A DNA stretch of 64,000 bases, taken from Metopolophium dirhodum (taxonomy: Eukaryota > Arthropoda > Insecta > Hemiptera > Aphididae). The position numbers and the translations under genes are program-made. Of the stretch, positions 11,692 to 23,981 are shown in pieces. The notes under the pieces are model-generated. The model was not told the origin of the DNA. It worked only from the letters and a program-made list of their open reading frames with translations, and searched no databases. The stretch lies in assembly GCF_019925205.1 (NCBI RefSeq), contig NC_083560.1:120563062-120627061 (forward strand). The letters run 5' to 3'. Within the stretch, counting starts at the first letter, position 1, and every line of letters starts with the position of its first letter.

Positions 11692-13202
11692 TCTAAATTC
11701 TGAACGGAGAGATTAATGCAATGTTCTTTTTTTTTTTGTGTCATTATCACCGTTTGGGATATTAAAAATGCTTTAATGTTCGTCAACAACATATTTTCTG
11801 GTAGAAAAGTAAATCTAGTTGATACTTTAGGGGGTCAAAGTAAAAAATTCCCAAAAATTTTCAAAAGCGTCTGCAGTAAAAACAAACAACAAACTGAGAT
11901 TTTTTATGTTGTTTTTTATTGTAATTTGTAACTGTTACAAAAATATCTATAGATGAAATTTTTACAGAATGTACATGTTAGCAATTTATATGTACATTTT
12001 CAAAATATTGTGATTCTTTTTGAACTATTTATATTTTAAAAGCATAAAAAAATTTTGAGTTTTATTAGTTTTTTTAAAATTATTGCTGATAAATAATTTT
12101 TGCTCTTGAAAATGTAATACAACGGTCCTCATAAGTTGTTAGTGGAAATTCAAATAAGGTTGAACATAAATCCACACTATTTGTTTATGAGCGTCTGAAA
12201 TTAAAATGGTGATAAAAATCTTGATAAAATTCATCAAAATAATCATGAAAATTGGCAAATTATTTCGGATTAGAAATTCATAAAAAATGTTCTATGTATA
12301 TCTAAGATAAAAGATTTGATATCAAAATTTGCCTACAATCAAAAAAAAAATGTTTACTGGAAAGTCAAACTAATTCTGTATGTGCGTTTGAAGTTAGACG
12401 TATTCAATGATAAATTAACAAATTCTCGTTTAACGATTTTCTTAATTTGTTGTTATTTAAAAATTATTCAACGTAAGTACTAGACATTTTCATTAAATGT
12501 TTATTTTATACTTTTCTATAATTGATAAAATTTTCAAATTATTTGAAATCTTTTTAAGTTATTTATAGACTTTTGAAATTTGAATTTTTTTTTGTATTTT
12601 ATTCTATTGACTGTAGGTACTTGAAAATTTCACTGAATGTTTATATTAGCATTTTCTATAGACCATAAAATCTTGAAAATATTTTGACTCTTTTTGAGCT
12701 GTTTACGGACATTGTCAGTTTTAAATTTTTTTAGTTTTTTTTTCTATAAATATCAATAAAATTTTATTTGTTGGGTAAAAAAGCGTGAAATTGTAATATA
12801 AGGCTCCTGATATATCGTTCTAATAGCAGTTGAAAAATATGAAAAATACATAGGCACAATTTTTTTTTTATAAGCATTTAAAGTTCAAATTTTGACAACA
12901 TTTATCAAATTTATAATTTATTTATTATTTTGTAGTTAAAATGTATAAAATGTTTAACTTTTATGGCTAAGGATTGAAAATTTAAAACAAGGCTCCATGT
13001 AAATAGGTTATATATAAATTACTTTATTCACAATAATATCATCAAATATACTTGGTAATATCATAGGCTGATTGACCGTTTTCGCTCAGAATCGTTTTTC
13101 TTATACAATAATATTATATGATTGAATTCAAATTTAACACCATTCATTACAGTGATCCACTTGTAACCTACTGTACAGCAGAGCGACATCCACTTACCCA
13201 CC
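11692..13202 (+). mobile_element. interspersed repeat family A, copy A2 (long form, ~1.5 kb)
   Basis: The left end CTAAATTCTGAACGGAGAGATTAATG is a diverged TTAGATTCTGAGCG end; the right end GTACAGCAGAGCGACATCCACTTACCCACC matches A1. The left half (TTTTGTGTCATTATCACC..., GATACTTTAGGGGGTCAAAGT, TTTTCAAAAGCG) pairs with copy A4 on the minus strand at 32085-32560. The middle contains several diverged, direct ~110-bp units (for example around 11945, 12490 and 12620) built on AATGTttatattagcattTTCTATA...GAACTATTTA. There is no protein-coding frame, so even this long copy is non-autonomous. Confidence 0.6.
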
Positions 13203-14631
13203 TTTTTTTAAATAAAGTGGTTTTCACTTGGGCAAGTAGATTTTTTTGGTTTTTTTAAGTTAATTTTTTAATGTGTTTGGGGCATTTTTGCCTAAATGTA
13301 TGCCATTTATACCATTTTTTGTGTTATTTAGGTTATCAACAATCTATCTTTATTTATCACTATCATAGTCTGCAAAATTCATTGGTAGGTGCCTACTATG
13401 TATTTATGGCATAATATGTAAGAGGTCCCGTTAACGGTTAACCAGGCATCCAAAAATAAAATCTTTGACAAACCATTCTAGAAAATAAGTAACCAATTTA
13501 TTATAATTTATAACAACAAAATTAAAATGGTTGACCTCCAACTAACCATCCAAATAAGTGTTTTTCTTATAAAGATGCTGGTGCTATAAATTAAGTAACA
13601 TGGCAAATGTACGTTCAGCGATTCTCATTTAGCTTCGTTAATTCTAGGAGTTTTTTCTAAGGAAAAATCATATTTTGTCGTTTGTTGGAAGAGATTAACC
13701 AATATTATATTGTTTGAAACGCGTTATGAAAATTTTCAACCGTAATATTTTAACTCGCTTCATTTAATTTGTATTTATGTGGTACAGTTAAATAGGGCAC
13801 AAGTAAATTAATAACTCAAAAGAATATTGTTTAAATACACACTCGATAATTAGAACTAAAAACTTTTCGTCGATGGCTAATGGCTTTCATTATAACAAAC
13901 GGACACTGTTAATCAACATATATCACTCTGTCAATTACAAAAAATGTGAGTCAAGTGAATTAATTAAAAGGTAAAATATATTCTAACTAAGAATATTACC
14001 TATAATATTAACTATAATATTTAGAGTATATTTTATTCAGATAATTCGTATTTCGTTATACTACTATTATTACTACTACTACTACTGCCCGAAATACTAT
14101 TTTTATTAATCAAGTATATAGTAAGTTAGTAAGTATATTCATTTTGGTTGTAACTTTCATTGGTTGAATGAGCATAAATTGTCTAAAATTAATAATTTAA
14201 AAATGTGAGTAACGCGTTTTAAAATTAAAATATTAAAAAAACAACAAAATACAAAGTATGTTGTTACCTTTAAGTTTGATGATATAGGTAAATTCAAACT
14301 CATATTTAAAAAAAAATGAACCTTTCAGAGAACTGCTGAACGTAAATTGGTATAATACGCACTTATTACTAGACACTCAATAATAAACTTTAATAAAATT
14401 CGATCATCTACGATAGTATGGATGACTCTGGAAAGTTAGAAATTTTAATTTTGCTGTTACCAATTATTACAAATTGATTATTAATTTTCCAATATAGTTT
14501 GAAGTCAAATTTTTGAATTTTGGTACTAGGCTGACTGCAGACTTTAATGCATGGTACTGAATTCTAATTATACGGTAGCCATTAGCCAGTGCCTACCGTA
14601 GTATTCATACCTTTTTAATTTATTGGTAATA
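13203..14631. other. AT-rich non-coding DNA
   Basis: I find no gene, no clear transposon end and no notable repeat beyond ACT/ATT microsatellite-like strings at about 14060-14085. Confidence 0.5.
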
Positions 14632-14798
14632 CAGTACAATTTGGTCAACTCGAACTTTTCAACTCGAATTCGTCGAAATATAGTTACCTTGAATTTTTCC
14701 CCGGTCCCTAGAATTTCCGTGGGTACCTAACTCAAATTCTTGGATAACTCAAACTTTTTGGCCGGTCCCTTCAACATTGAGTTAACCAAGTTTAATTG
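14632..14798. mobile_element. 167-bp pogo/Tc1-like MITE at a TA target
   Basis: Left end CAGTACAATTTGGTCAACTCGAA and right end TTGAGTTAACCAAGTTTAATTG are imperfect inverted repeats, and each is flanked by TA (14630-14631 and 14799-14800). The 'AACTCGAA... GGATAACTC' style interior and the TA target are typical of Tigger/pogo-derived miniature elements. No coding capacity. Confidence 0.6.
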
Positions 14799-15172
14799 TA
14801 TATAATGATTTACATTATTATATCAATTAGAGCTTATGGTTTTTTGATTTGTTAGGTATATCTACTTATATTGGTATACCGGTAACTCCTCAAATACCAT
14901 TTGAACGGTAGGCCGTAATATCTACTGAATTAGCACAGTACCGTTCAATACCGAAGTAATCAACTTTTTTTAGTAAAATATGATACTAAGATACTGAAAT
15001 ACTTTAATCTATGTATAGAATTATTAATACCATTATTGCAACAGTAAAAATATAATCATTAGATCAATTTGTCAAATTAATATAGTTATCAATATTGCAG
15101 CGCCCCCTATTAGCCAAAGCTTGTGCAGGAATAGCAGTTCTTTCAACTAACTTTCTGCACACTATATTTTAA
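14799..15172. other. AT-rich non-coding DNA
   Basis: Nothing recognisable between the pogo-like MITE and the TTAA hairpin element; a short CCCCCTATTAGCC stretch at about 15104 is the only unusual composition. Confidence 0.5.
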
Positions 15173-15604
15173 GAGGATATCAGCGCACTATTTGTTTTCT
15201 CTCTCGGGCTCACTCTCAACATAGAAAAAACGCATTTAGGTACGCAGAATCATTTTTATTATGTTTTTAAGTAATCCTAGAGTAAAATCCCCCATTACAA
15301 AAACGATAGAGCAATATATTTTGAGGGTAAGACGTCGATTTGTCTAAATATTATCTTAAAACATCATTTAAACTTACAAATTTTTTTTTTATTTGGAAAG
15401 TCTTATACAAAGACAAATAACAATAAAATATAAAACCGATATGTCATACCCTCAAAAATATTATTCTCTTTAAATTTTATTATATAGCTGATTTTACTCT
15501 AAGATTACTCAAAAATCATAAAACAACGATTTTAGGTGAAAGCGTTTTATATTTACGTAGCGCGTAGGTCTGAGAGAGGAAACAAACATTGCGCTGACAT
15601 TCTC
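15173..15604. mobile_element. TTAA-flanked long-hairpin element, family T2, copy 1
   Basis: The 432-bp element begins GAGGATATCAGCGCACTATTTG and ends with its inverted counterpart (GCGCTGACATTCTC), flanked on both sides by TTAA (15169-15172, 15605-15608). The arms run inward for well over 150 bases with scattered mismatches: TTTTCTCTCTC, AACATAGA...AAACGCATTT, AAGTAAT...AGAGTAAAAT and ATATTTTGAGGGTA all recur in inverse order. It matches the element at 27079-27516 nearly end to end. TTAA targets are typical of piggyBac-type transposition, but no transposase is present. Confidence 0.75.
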
Positions 15605-16479
15605 TTAAATAAACATTTACACACCTTTTCTGATAACCAAAAACAACTATTTTATGTACAATAACGTTATGGATGGTGGGAACAGTGGCGGCGCGAAATT
15701 GTGGAGGCTTTGAAGCATATTATTGTATATTTTAAATAATTTACCACCGCACTCTTCATTGAACCAAAATTAGCAGCAGGGGCTATTAGTAATTATTAAT
15801 TATAATATTTGCCATGATATTTGTGTTAAGGTCTTATGATTATATATATATTTATACACCCACCCACCCATTTCAGACATTGAGACATGAAGCTATTGCT
15901 TCCAATAATCCTATATCCCGCCGTTACTAGGAGGGGAGATCTCGCATATTGTATGCCAAGTGTGTATTATTTTAGTTCTATGTATAATTCTTAATTCTTA
16001 ATTTGTATAAAATCATAATTTTGCATCTTATTTTATTAGATATTAATAGTGTATAATATTATACATAAACTATAGAGTATAGACAATTTATGAAGAAATT
16101 ATCTATTGTAGCAACACACTTACGGGTCCCGGTGCCAGTTTTTCAAATTGTCCACAATTCTATAAAATTTGAAAATTAAATTTTATATTTTAGTTATAAT
16201 TATATTTTATAATTTACCATCATTTTCGTGACACATAATTTGAATGTCTGTTAATTATTGTTTCATCGTATTAGGCATTATTAGGTCTATAATAACATAA
16301 ACGTTAATGGTCAGCCGGATATACGTATCGATGCCCATAACCCATATCGGTACCGGTCGTCGTTTAAATTTACACGTATACGCATTGGGTGTTTGGGTGT
16401 TTAAGTGCGTAAACAGCTGGCTGCCATCAGTTCTGTCCGTAAATAATTTTAATAATGATTAACAATAATAGTAATATAA
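15605..16479. other. AT-rich non-coding DNA with a partial repeat
   Basis: At 16119-16200, ACTTACGGGTCCCGGTGCCAGTTTTTCAAA and the following 50 bases match the left end of the element at 23344-23864; the other end is absent, so this is a truncated copy. CAGTGGCGGCGCGAAATTG at 15686 looks like a hAT-type end, but I could not find its partner. Confidence 0.45.
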
Positions 16480-17290
16480 TATAGCGCGTAGCTTCCGCCT
16501 GCATGTGTCGGGGGATTCGCCGATCAAACCCCCGCTCGTTAAATGCGCCTGCGCCGATCGTTTATGAGGTGCGTATACTGCGTATATTATAGGTGTGTAA
16601 AACATACATAATATTAATGGTATAGTTTAGGCGTATAGAATATTATTATAACGTAAATTATATTATACTATTATAATCAACTACGGAATAACGAAAAAAA
16701 CGCGGACGAGTATATTATGGAGACGGTGACGAGGCGCCCCCTCCGCCATATTAATAGTCATCGCTGCAGTGTCCGTAGATTTAAATATATAATATTCGTA
16801 ATATTATGATATTATTATAGGTACCTACATATTGTCTAATATAGAAATATGTAAAAACGTAATTTCCGTACGCTTCGAACACGTTATTAAAATAATAATA
16901 ATAATAATAAAATAATATTATTACGACGACGACGATACGAAGAGATATGGCTAAATATATGTATAATATTATGATATTATATCGAGTGTACGCGTATTAT
17001 ACGACGACGAGATAAAGTCAATTAAAAAAAAATCATCCGCGTTGGCGTGAGAGATTACGCCGGGCGCACGCGGGTTATAACTTATAATATAGTTTAATTA
17101 AATTTACCATAATATTGTAATAATCGCTGTGCTCATACCACGGACGGTGCTGCTTGCGGTATACCCTACCTGCATTTTATAATATATGTACACGTAGGCA
17201 ATATCGTTAGAATACGACGGGCGCGATGAGATTATACGCGCGCCGTCGTCGGCCGGCCGGTCGGTCGGGTTGTTTTAATTAAATTTACCG
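16480..17290. promoter_or_regulatory. GC-rich patch with a duplicated 16-bp AT motif
   Basis: CpG-rich segments (about 16490-16570, 16725-16750, 17035-17070, 17215-17270) alternate with AT strings, and ACG repeats lie at about 16923-16937. The 16-mer TTTAATTAAATTTACC occurs at 17093-17108 and again at 17274-17289, embedded in otherwise different sequence. It contains a TAATTA homeodomain-type core. Function is inferred only. Confidence 0.35.
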
Positions 17291-18829
17291 TGTTATTATC
17301 GCGTATTTTAATATAATTATAATTATTTTTTATTTTTATTATTAATATTTTTATTATTATTTTTTACTCCGCGTTACGTACAGCTAATGCACTGCACGTC
17401 TGACCACGCCGCCGGTAGTTGTTGGCGGTGCAGTCATCCGCTACTCCAGTTTACTTCTCATTTTTCGAATAATATATATATCATATTATTATTATTATGT
17501 TATTACATAGCGTTTTACACTCATTTATTATACAGTGTGAATTTATTTTCTATCGTCGACCGGGAAAAATCTTATCCCAGCTTGTACTGTTTTAATCGTA
17601 TGCTCCATCTTTTTATATATGTTACTCTCCTATGAACATGTACGTATTGTTTTTGTTGTACATCGACACGCTAGTTTTTTTTCATTTTAAAGTCTAAAAC
17701 AATATTATGTGTACATATTTTCAAAATGTACCGACGAGGACTATATAGTTTGTTTTCCTAATGGTGATTTAATCGTCACACGTGGTGTTTGTGAACATTT
17801 TTACACGGTGCAACACATGATATAGGCCGAAGAGCCCTATAACTTCATTTAAATAACTGTATCCCTTGAAATATTCGTATTTTGCTTTTCAGGATGTGAC
17901 TTGTGCTACGATTGGTTTAGTTAATTATATCAAACGTCCATAAGAATATTAATAACAGAGCACTGAGTAAGCCACACACTAATCCAGTGAAAAAAAAAAG
18001 AAATAGCTTATTATTATTATACTATATAGTCTGCACTCAGACACTCTATATTTGATACATGAAATTTAAGTGTCTATACGGTGCCTTAATTTATCACTTA
18101 TTGTGTTCAAAGTTTGAAATTTGATTCATAAAAATTGTAAAAAATAATATTTATGGATTTCTACCAATTTATGCGCTTTACCAATGAACGTGGTCTACCG
18201 TAATATGTCATAAGCGTCGAAATTCACACCGCTCGAGCCGGTTCCAAATGTATATAGTAATAATATTTAATTTATAAATAAATATAATTTAGGTTATTTA
18301 TAGATAGACATAATTTACTATTAATATTATATTATAGGTATAAGAGATATATTATGACACTCGATTAATTTCATATTATGTACACAGACGCGAACCAGTA
18401 CACAACGCACGTGCGGTGCGGCGGTACCTTTTATAGGTACTCTGATAATAATAGGTACCTCGATTAAATCCATCTTATATGGATAAGCGTACGCGTGTAC
18501 ACTGTCTGTATACTCGATTAATTTTCTATTCATCAGAAACGATTTATCGCGAGATTCGGTACCGTCTGCGGTGTATATTATTATATTATTATGCTGCTCG
18601 ACGGGGAAAATATATCATCCGTCGGCTGGTAAAATATAATATGATACAGCACTATACATTAGTAGGTATCCATTTAAGTAATAGACCTTGTTCGGCGCGT
18701 CCAGTCGGAAAAACTGCTCCGAATCTTAGGTAGGTATGAACTTCCGGTGCATATGATATTGTATACACGCAGGACGGGAATCCTTGAAAATCGTATACAA
18801 TTGCTGTAATAATGTTGACCGTCGTCTTT
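17291..18829. other. AT-rich non-coding DNA
   Basis: No gene, transposon end or tandem repeat was identified. Short open frames at 17387-17635 and 18479-18733 lack domains, are low in complexity and have no start context worth noting. Confidence 0.45.
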
Positions 18830-19030
18830 GTTGTCGTCATCGTCGTCGTCGGTAGTTTTGTGAACAGTTGGTTAATTAGTCAATTAATTAATTAATTATG
18901 TTTTTCGTCCGACCGGAGAATATAGCGAAAAAAAATACCCGACGACGTTTCGGCGGCCACGGCGGCCTTGATTGCCCGACAATCACGCCACAATGCGTCT
19001 CCTCGCCTCGCCTTCGTCGGATAATTTCCC
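18830..19030. promoter_or_regulatory. small GC-rich patch preceded by an (AATT)n block
   Basis: GTC repeats (about 18832-18855) are followed by GGTTAATTAGTCAATTAATT-type sequence at 18870-18900, which contains several overlapping TAATTA cores. A CpG-dense stretch follows at about 18940-19020 (GACGACGTTTCGGCGGCCACGG). The packing of homeodomain-type sites beside CpG-rich DNA is suggestive of an enhancer, but unproven. Confidence 0.3.
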
Positions 19031-20339
19031 TAACCGAGTGCTCACACAAACACACACACACCACACGTACTGTAATACAATTTGCACGCTATATTACAAT
19101 AATAATGATAGCAACAAAATTAAACATTTTTTTTAAATTAAATTAATTACCATCTAGAGTTTAAATTAATTACATTATCTATTATCTCTCGTTGCCCGTC
19201 ATTGTTCGTCTTTGTTCCTCCCACCTACATCACCACTTCCTTCGCCGAGTACATTATTTAACTACCTACCTATATGTATATTCTGTATTCTCGACTGTCG
19301 CCTATCTGTAGTGGTGCGGACTACAGCATAGTCCCACAGCCACGCCATCACCAACTCCACGCATCATGAAATTACGTGTTGCGGTGGCTGCAGGGATTTA
19401 AGAAAAAAAAATTAAATATCGTTAATTATTTTGCCGTCCTTACCATAATTTAGTATCACGTTTTCACATATAAATGATTAGTACTTATGAGTTCTGTACT
19501 TATGTGTAAGGCTGGAAAATTGATCCCCTAAAAAGACTAAGTAAATGCTCCAAAAAAATTAATTTATGTCCTAAAAATTAAAATACTGCACTTATAAAAT
19601 ACACTTAAACTATACCTACATTAAAAACAAATCAAAAAATTATAAAATCTTTAAAATTTAACATGCATTGTACATAAATATATCTTTTTATAATGCTAAT
19701 ATGTTTATATTATTGATAATTGTTCATAAAAGTATTAAGTATCTATGAAGGCATCTATGTTGCCTTTTAGCCCATATTGATTTTATTACTTCTATGTGTT
19801 TTTAAATGCAATATACTTATATTAGATTTTTCAATCAAAATTTATAAATTTTTCAATATTCTTTCTTATTAAACATGACTGCATCATTATTTATTATTAT
19901 TATTAATTCACAGTTACAGTTTTTTTTAAATACATTGAAACAAATTTAAATTGCCTAAAATGCAATAACAACACTTGTCATAATATTATATAGCGCTTTT
20001 TCGAATTATGAAAATATATTTTAATCAAAACTCAAAAGAAATGTACACATAATATTATATAGACTGTTTTACGTTATACCAACTTATATAATTTTTATAA
20101 GTATATTACTATTGTCTATTATTATTAATTATTATAATATTATATATTATTAGGTACTTATTAGTTATTACTTACAGCGTTGCACTGAGTGTTAAATAAG
20201 TCAATAGTCATTACTCATTGGATTTGTATATTATGATTTATTTACTTAAGTCCAATGAACAAATTATTCGACATAAAAAAAAAATTCCTGAATATACGAG
20301 GGTCGTTCAAAAAGTAAAAAAAATGTATAAATGTTCATA
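19031..20339. other. AT-rich non-coding DNA
   Basis: There is a short (AC)n string at about 19047-19062. GAGGGTCGTTCAAAAAGTA at 20299 resembles a mariner-type terminus but lacks a partner. Nothing else was recognised. Confidence 0.45.
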
Positions 20340-20590
20340 GTATATGGTTTAATATGAAGTACATTTCGCCAGCCCCCCAATGCAATTTTTGAAATAGTTT
20401 TTTTTTTTTGAAAATTAGTGTGAATTTGTGTGACTATTTTCAGAATTTATGCGATATTGGTTTAACCGTAAATTCAAAAATATATAAAAGGGCTGGAGAA
20501 ATTTTCGTTACCCCACCTCTCAAAAAAAATATAATTTTACATTCATTGGGGGGCTGGCGAAATGAGCGTTTTAATATGGACCATCTGATA
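20340..20590. repeat. imperfect inverted repeat (GCCAGCCCCCCAATG arms)
   Basis: CATTTCGCCAGCCCCCCAATG at about 20363-20383 is mirrored by CATTGGGGGGCTGGCGAAATG at about 20544-20564. The pairing extends more loosely outward (ATGGTTTAATATGAAGTAC against the complement of GCGTTTTAATATGGACCAT). The total hairpin is about 250 bp, probably a miniature element whose exact ends I could not fix. Confidence 0.55.
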
Positions 20591-22316
20591 CGAATTAATC
20601 GTTAATTTTTGATGCTAGAGACATTGCTGAATATTAAGGTTCAAGTCTTTTATAAATAGTATTTTTTTATCACATTTATCAGTAAATATAATTAAAATTT
20701 TGTGTAGGTTTATTTTTAATGTTAATAAATTAGAAAATTACTGGTTATTTTAAAAGAAAATGTAGGCGTAAGTAATATTACCATAAATGGAGGTTCTAAT
20801 GGAAATAAAATGATAATATTATAGTGTCATTACCATACCATATACTATATTATATAATATATACATCACTACATATTATAAGTACAATATAAATAATAAT
20901 ACAATATAGTATTGACTAATTAGTCATTAAATTACGTACAATCTGCGCATTTATTGTCATCGATTTAATTTCATTGCATATTTGATTCATAATTTATTAA
21001 TTGGCGATTAAAAATGCTTTCTCTTTTTTTTTGTTGCAGGCTTTAGCTTATTATTAATTATCTCAATTGATTAAAATTTTTAACGAAACGGTATGTAGTT
21101 GTTGGCGGTAGCGATAAGATCGGACGACGAATGGCGTATTACTGTATTAGGGCCTTGGGGCGTATTACTTAGAGCGTGCGTAGGCCCTCGGGGGTTAAAA
21201 ACTCTCCCCAATATGTTGTTTTTACTTAGGTGCTTAATGTCATAATTATTAGTAGTTTTCTTATAATCTCATTAGATATTTTATATGACACGTCACGTTC
21301 GATGTTGTTCAATGATTTCTTTTTTGAAAATATAATATAATATATAAGACCACCTGTAGATCACGACTGGCCTAATATTGTCTAATCGATAATCGGTATA
21401 TATTAACATTTATAATCATCAAATTGTACAATAGTAATATAGGTACGATTGTATAAGATATCTGCTAAATACACTAAATGGACATCGCGTCTCATTTCCT
21501 TAATGAGTTTATATATTTTACATTTTTACAGGTACTTCTATAAATTAAATTAATAGTGCGTTCATTACATACCTATTAAAACAAGTTAAAACATGTTTAC
21601 CTTTTCGTAATTAACAGTTCCCTCTCCAACCAACAAAACAAAATAATAAGTTACACACCACCGTCTACCGCATGTAGTTCAGAGTACCTATTTCATATTT
21701 CAATATTTATTTTTTGATATTTCACATAATAATTTATTAATAATCAACGAGCAAGTTCGCGATCCCGGATATTATACTATATTATATTTATACATTATGC
21801 AGATTGGATTGTCTAGATTGTTTAACACGCAGCAGTATATGTTACAACTCAAATAAATCTTTGACATTTATCAATTAGATCAACAAGTATATTGTATGGT
21901 TTTAATTATGGGTACTTTATTAAAATATACAAATTAGTATTCATCAATCTTAATTATAGGTATACCGTATACACATATTACACGTGAATACTTAATATAC
22001 ATTAAGAATTTATAATACTAAATCTTAGCTCACATTGTCCAATTTATAAATGCTGGTTTTGACAACATTTGATTTCTTGTAATGAAACCTAGATTTACCT
22101 ATTAATGAATATTCTTAAAAACTTAAAATAGCTGAATATTTCAGCCATACCTACCATTATAATATTTATTTATGGCGGTGCTATTTGAATAAAATTAGGA
22201 AATACATTTAAAGTTTAAGTAAAGAATAAGAAAATGCATAATAATACAAATAATAATGATGCTAAAAAGATAATAAAAAATTTACAAAGTAGTTAAACGG
22301 TAAGTATAATATTAGA
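20591..22316. other. AT-rich non-coding DNA; LINE 3' flank at right
   Basis: A short GC-richer segment lies at about 21095-21200 (GGCGGTAGCGATAAGATCGGACGACG; AGGGCCTTGGGG mirrored by GTAGGCCCTCGG). From about 22150 the sequence may be the 3' untranslated part of the minus-strand LINE fragment that follows. Confidence 0.4.
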
Positions 22317-23178
22317 CTAGACTAATGGGGAATTCTCGTTGGCAATAGATATTATGCGTCTTAACGGTTCTTTTTTCAAATAATTTCTTTTGAATTGGGA
22401 AAGATGAAAGGACATAGGTGTTCGTGTAGAAAATTGCGGAACTTTAAAGTTAATAAGGGATAAAAGAGAAGAAGAGTCAATATCATTAGATAATAGACCT
22501 CTTAGCAAAGTTTTACCTAACATTCGTCAACGGTCAGCTAGAGATTTAAGGTCAAGAATCCTTGAAACTGGAATGTAATCGTGAGGGGGACACTGAATAC
22601 CTAAAACTTAAAAAATATACTTTGAACGCTTTCAAGTTGAATAGAACCATTTGCAGTATGTGGGTCCCAAATTAGTGAAACGTACTCCAAAATGGGTCTT
22701 ATTACAATATATCGCCTTTACTGTGTTATTTAGGGAAAATTCTTTAGTCAGTCTTATTATGAACCCAAGAGTATTCAACTCCTTGCTACATATATCAATA
22801 TGAAAACTGGAGCCCATAGAAATGTTGAATTTAAACCCAAAGCTAATGACATAATTATCTTCACGTAGTAGTACAGAGCCCAACAGATATAGGGGTATAG
22901 GGGTGAACTATTGGGGATCGTTTTCTGCTGAACGTCATAACTTTACACTTGGAAATGTTAAGAGATAGTCATAACAAGTTGAAGTACTCGACAAAACGGC
23001 TCAAATTACTCTGTAGTACCTACGTCACAGTCGTCTCGATCATATAGATTTTGTTGTCATCAGCAAAACACAGTAAGTGACTGTGGTATAGAACTTATCT
23101 AACGTTATTGACAAAAAGCGAAAACAGAAGCGGAGACAAGTGACTCCCCTGGGGCACTCCAGACGACGCTAAATACGT
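22317..23178 (-). pseudogene. non-LTR retrotransposon reverse transcriptase remnant (Jockey/CR1-like)
   Basis: Read on the minus strand, this piece carries reverse-transcriptase landmarks in the right order but in broken frames. SGVPQGSHLSPLLF lies at about 23164-23123, then the catalytic CFADD box at about 23072-23055. The later part reads GFKFNIS...SSFHIDICSKELNTLGFI, RLTKEFSLNNTVKAIYC and a degraded LGPTYCK, and the C-terminal piece reads LINFKVPQFSTRT ending at a stop at 22317-22319. Intact LINEs would have several hundred more residues upstream. There are in-frame stops and frameshifts between the boxes, so it encodes no working enzyme. The clade is a guess from the C-terminal 'LLSLINFKVP' pattern. 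Confidence 0.8.
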
Positions 23179-23343
23179 ATGCAGTAAGAGTAAACAATAT
23201 GATAAATTTAATACTTTAATTTCACCATTATCAGAATTTTAAGAAACAATTTACTGAAAATTATCTAAAAATAACTAATTTGTTCATATTTATGCGTATT
23301 GTAAAATGTAATTTAGTTCAAATTGTATTGTGAAAAAACTTAA

Positions 23344-23864
23344 GGGGCCTGGTGCTAGATTTTCAAAATTTCCGCAATTCTATCAAATTTAAAAATTAAA
23401 TATTTTATTTAAGTTGCCACCTTAAATATAATACTGCTTTTTCACTTATCTACAGCCCAATACCTATTAGCGGGGTTGATATAATATGGTGTATTATATC
23501 AAAAAATTACTTAACGGGAATAATTCTCAGGCCTTCCAGAATTGTCGGATTTTGACAACTATTTTTTTTATCTGAAAGAAAAAGACTTCCTATAGGCCGC
23601 ATTGAAGTTCGATTTTTTATTTTATATCATATATGAAATAATGGTACATATAATATAATTTGTAAAGAAACGCTTAAAGTTGTATTATTTTTGAAGAAAT
23701 ATTATAAAGTTTGGGATTAAAATATTGAAAAACGAAGTTTGATGTGGCCTGTAGAATACTCTCTATTAATTAAAAAAAATTATAAAATTTGGTTGATTTT
23801 ACAGAACAGGGTCATTAGAGTAGAGCGTATTTTTGTGTATAAAATTACTTAAGCACCAGGTGCC
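23344..23864. mobile_element. TTAA-flanked hairpin element, GGGGCCTGGTGCT ends
   Basis: Left end GGGGCCTGGTGCTAGATTTTC follows TTAA (23340-23343), and right end AAGCACCAGGTGCC precedes TTAA (23865-23868). A second inner inverted pair (TAGGCCGCATTGAAGTTCG at about 23595 against CGAAGTTTGATGTGGCCTGTAG at about 23734) shows that the element folds over most of its 521 bp. The left end recurs at 16119 and, more loosely, at 50374. No open frame. Confidence 0.7.
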
Positions 23865-23981
23865 TTAATTTTTTTTTTTGATTGGATAATTTTATTTATT
23901 TAAAATATAGTTATGACATATTTAATAAATACAATAAAATAAATCTACTCATTTAAGCTAATGGCTTGTGGTGAAGTAGAG

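Noticed and set aside
15686..15960. hAT-like element beginning CAGTGGCGGCGCG
   Set aside because: A candidate right end (CCCGCCGTTACTAG) is too weak an inverse match and the flanks are not duplicated.
21040..21090. Exon-like 51-base segment between TTTGTTGCAG and GTATGT
   Set aside because: Acceptor and donor look good, but the segment has no coding neighbours and such pairs occur by chance in AT-rich DNA; transcript data would be needed.
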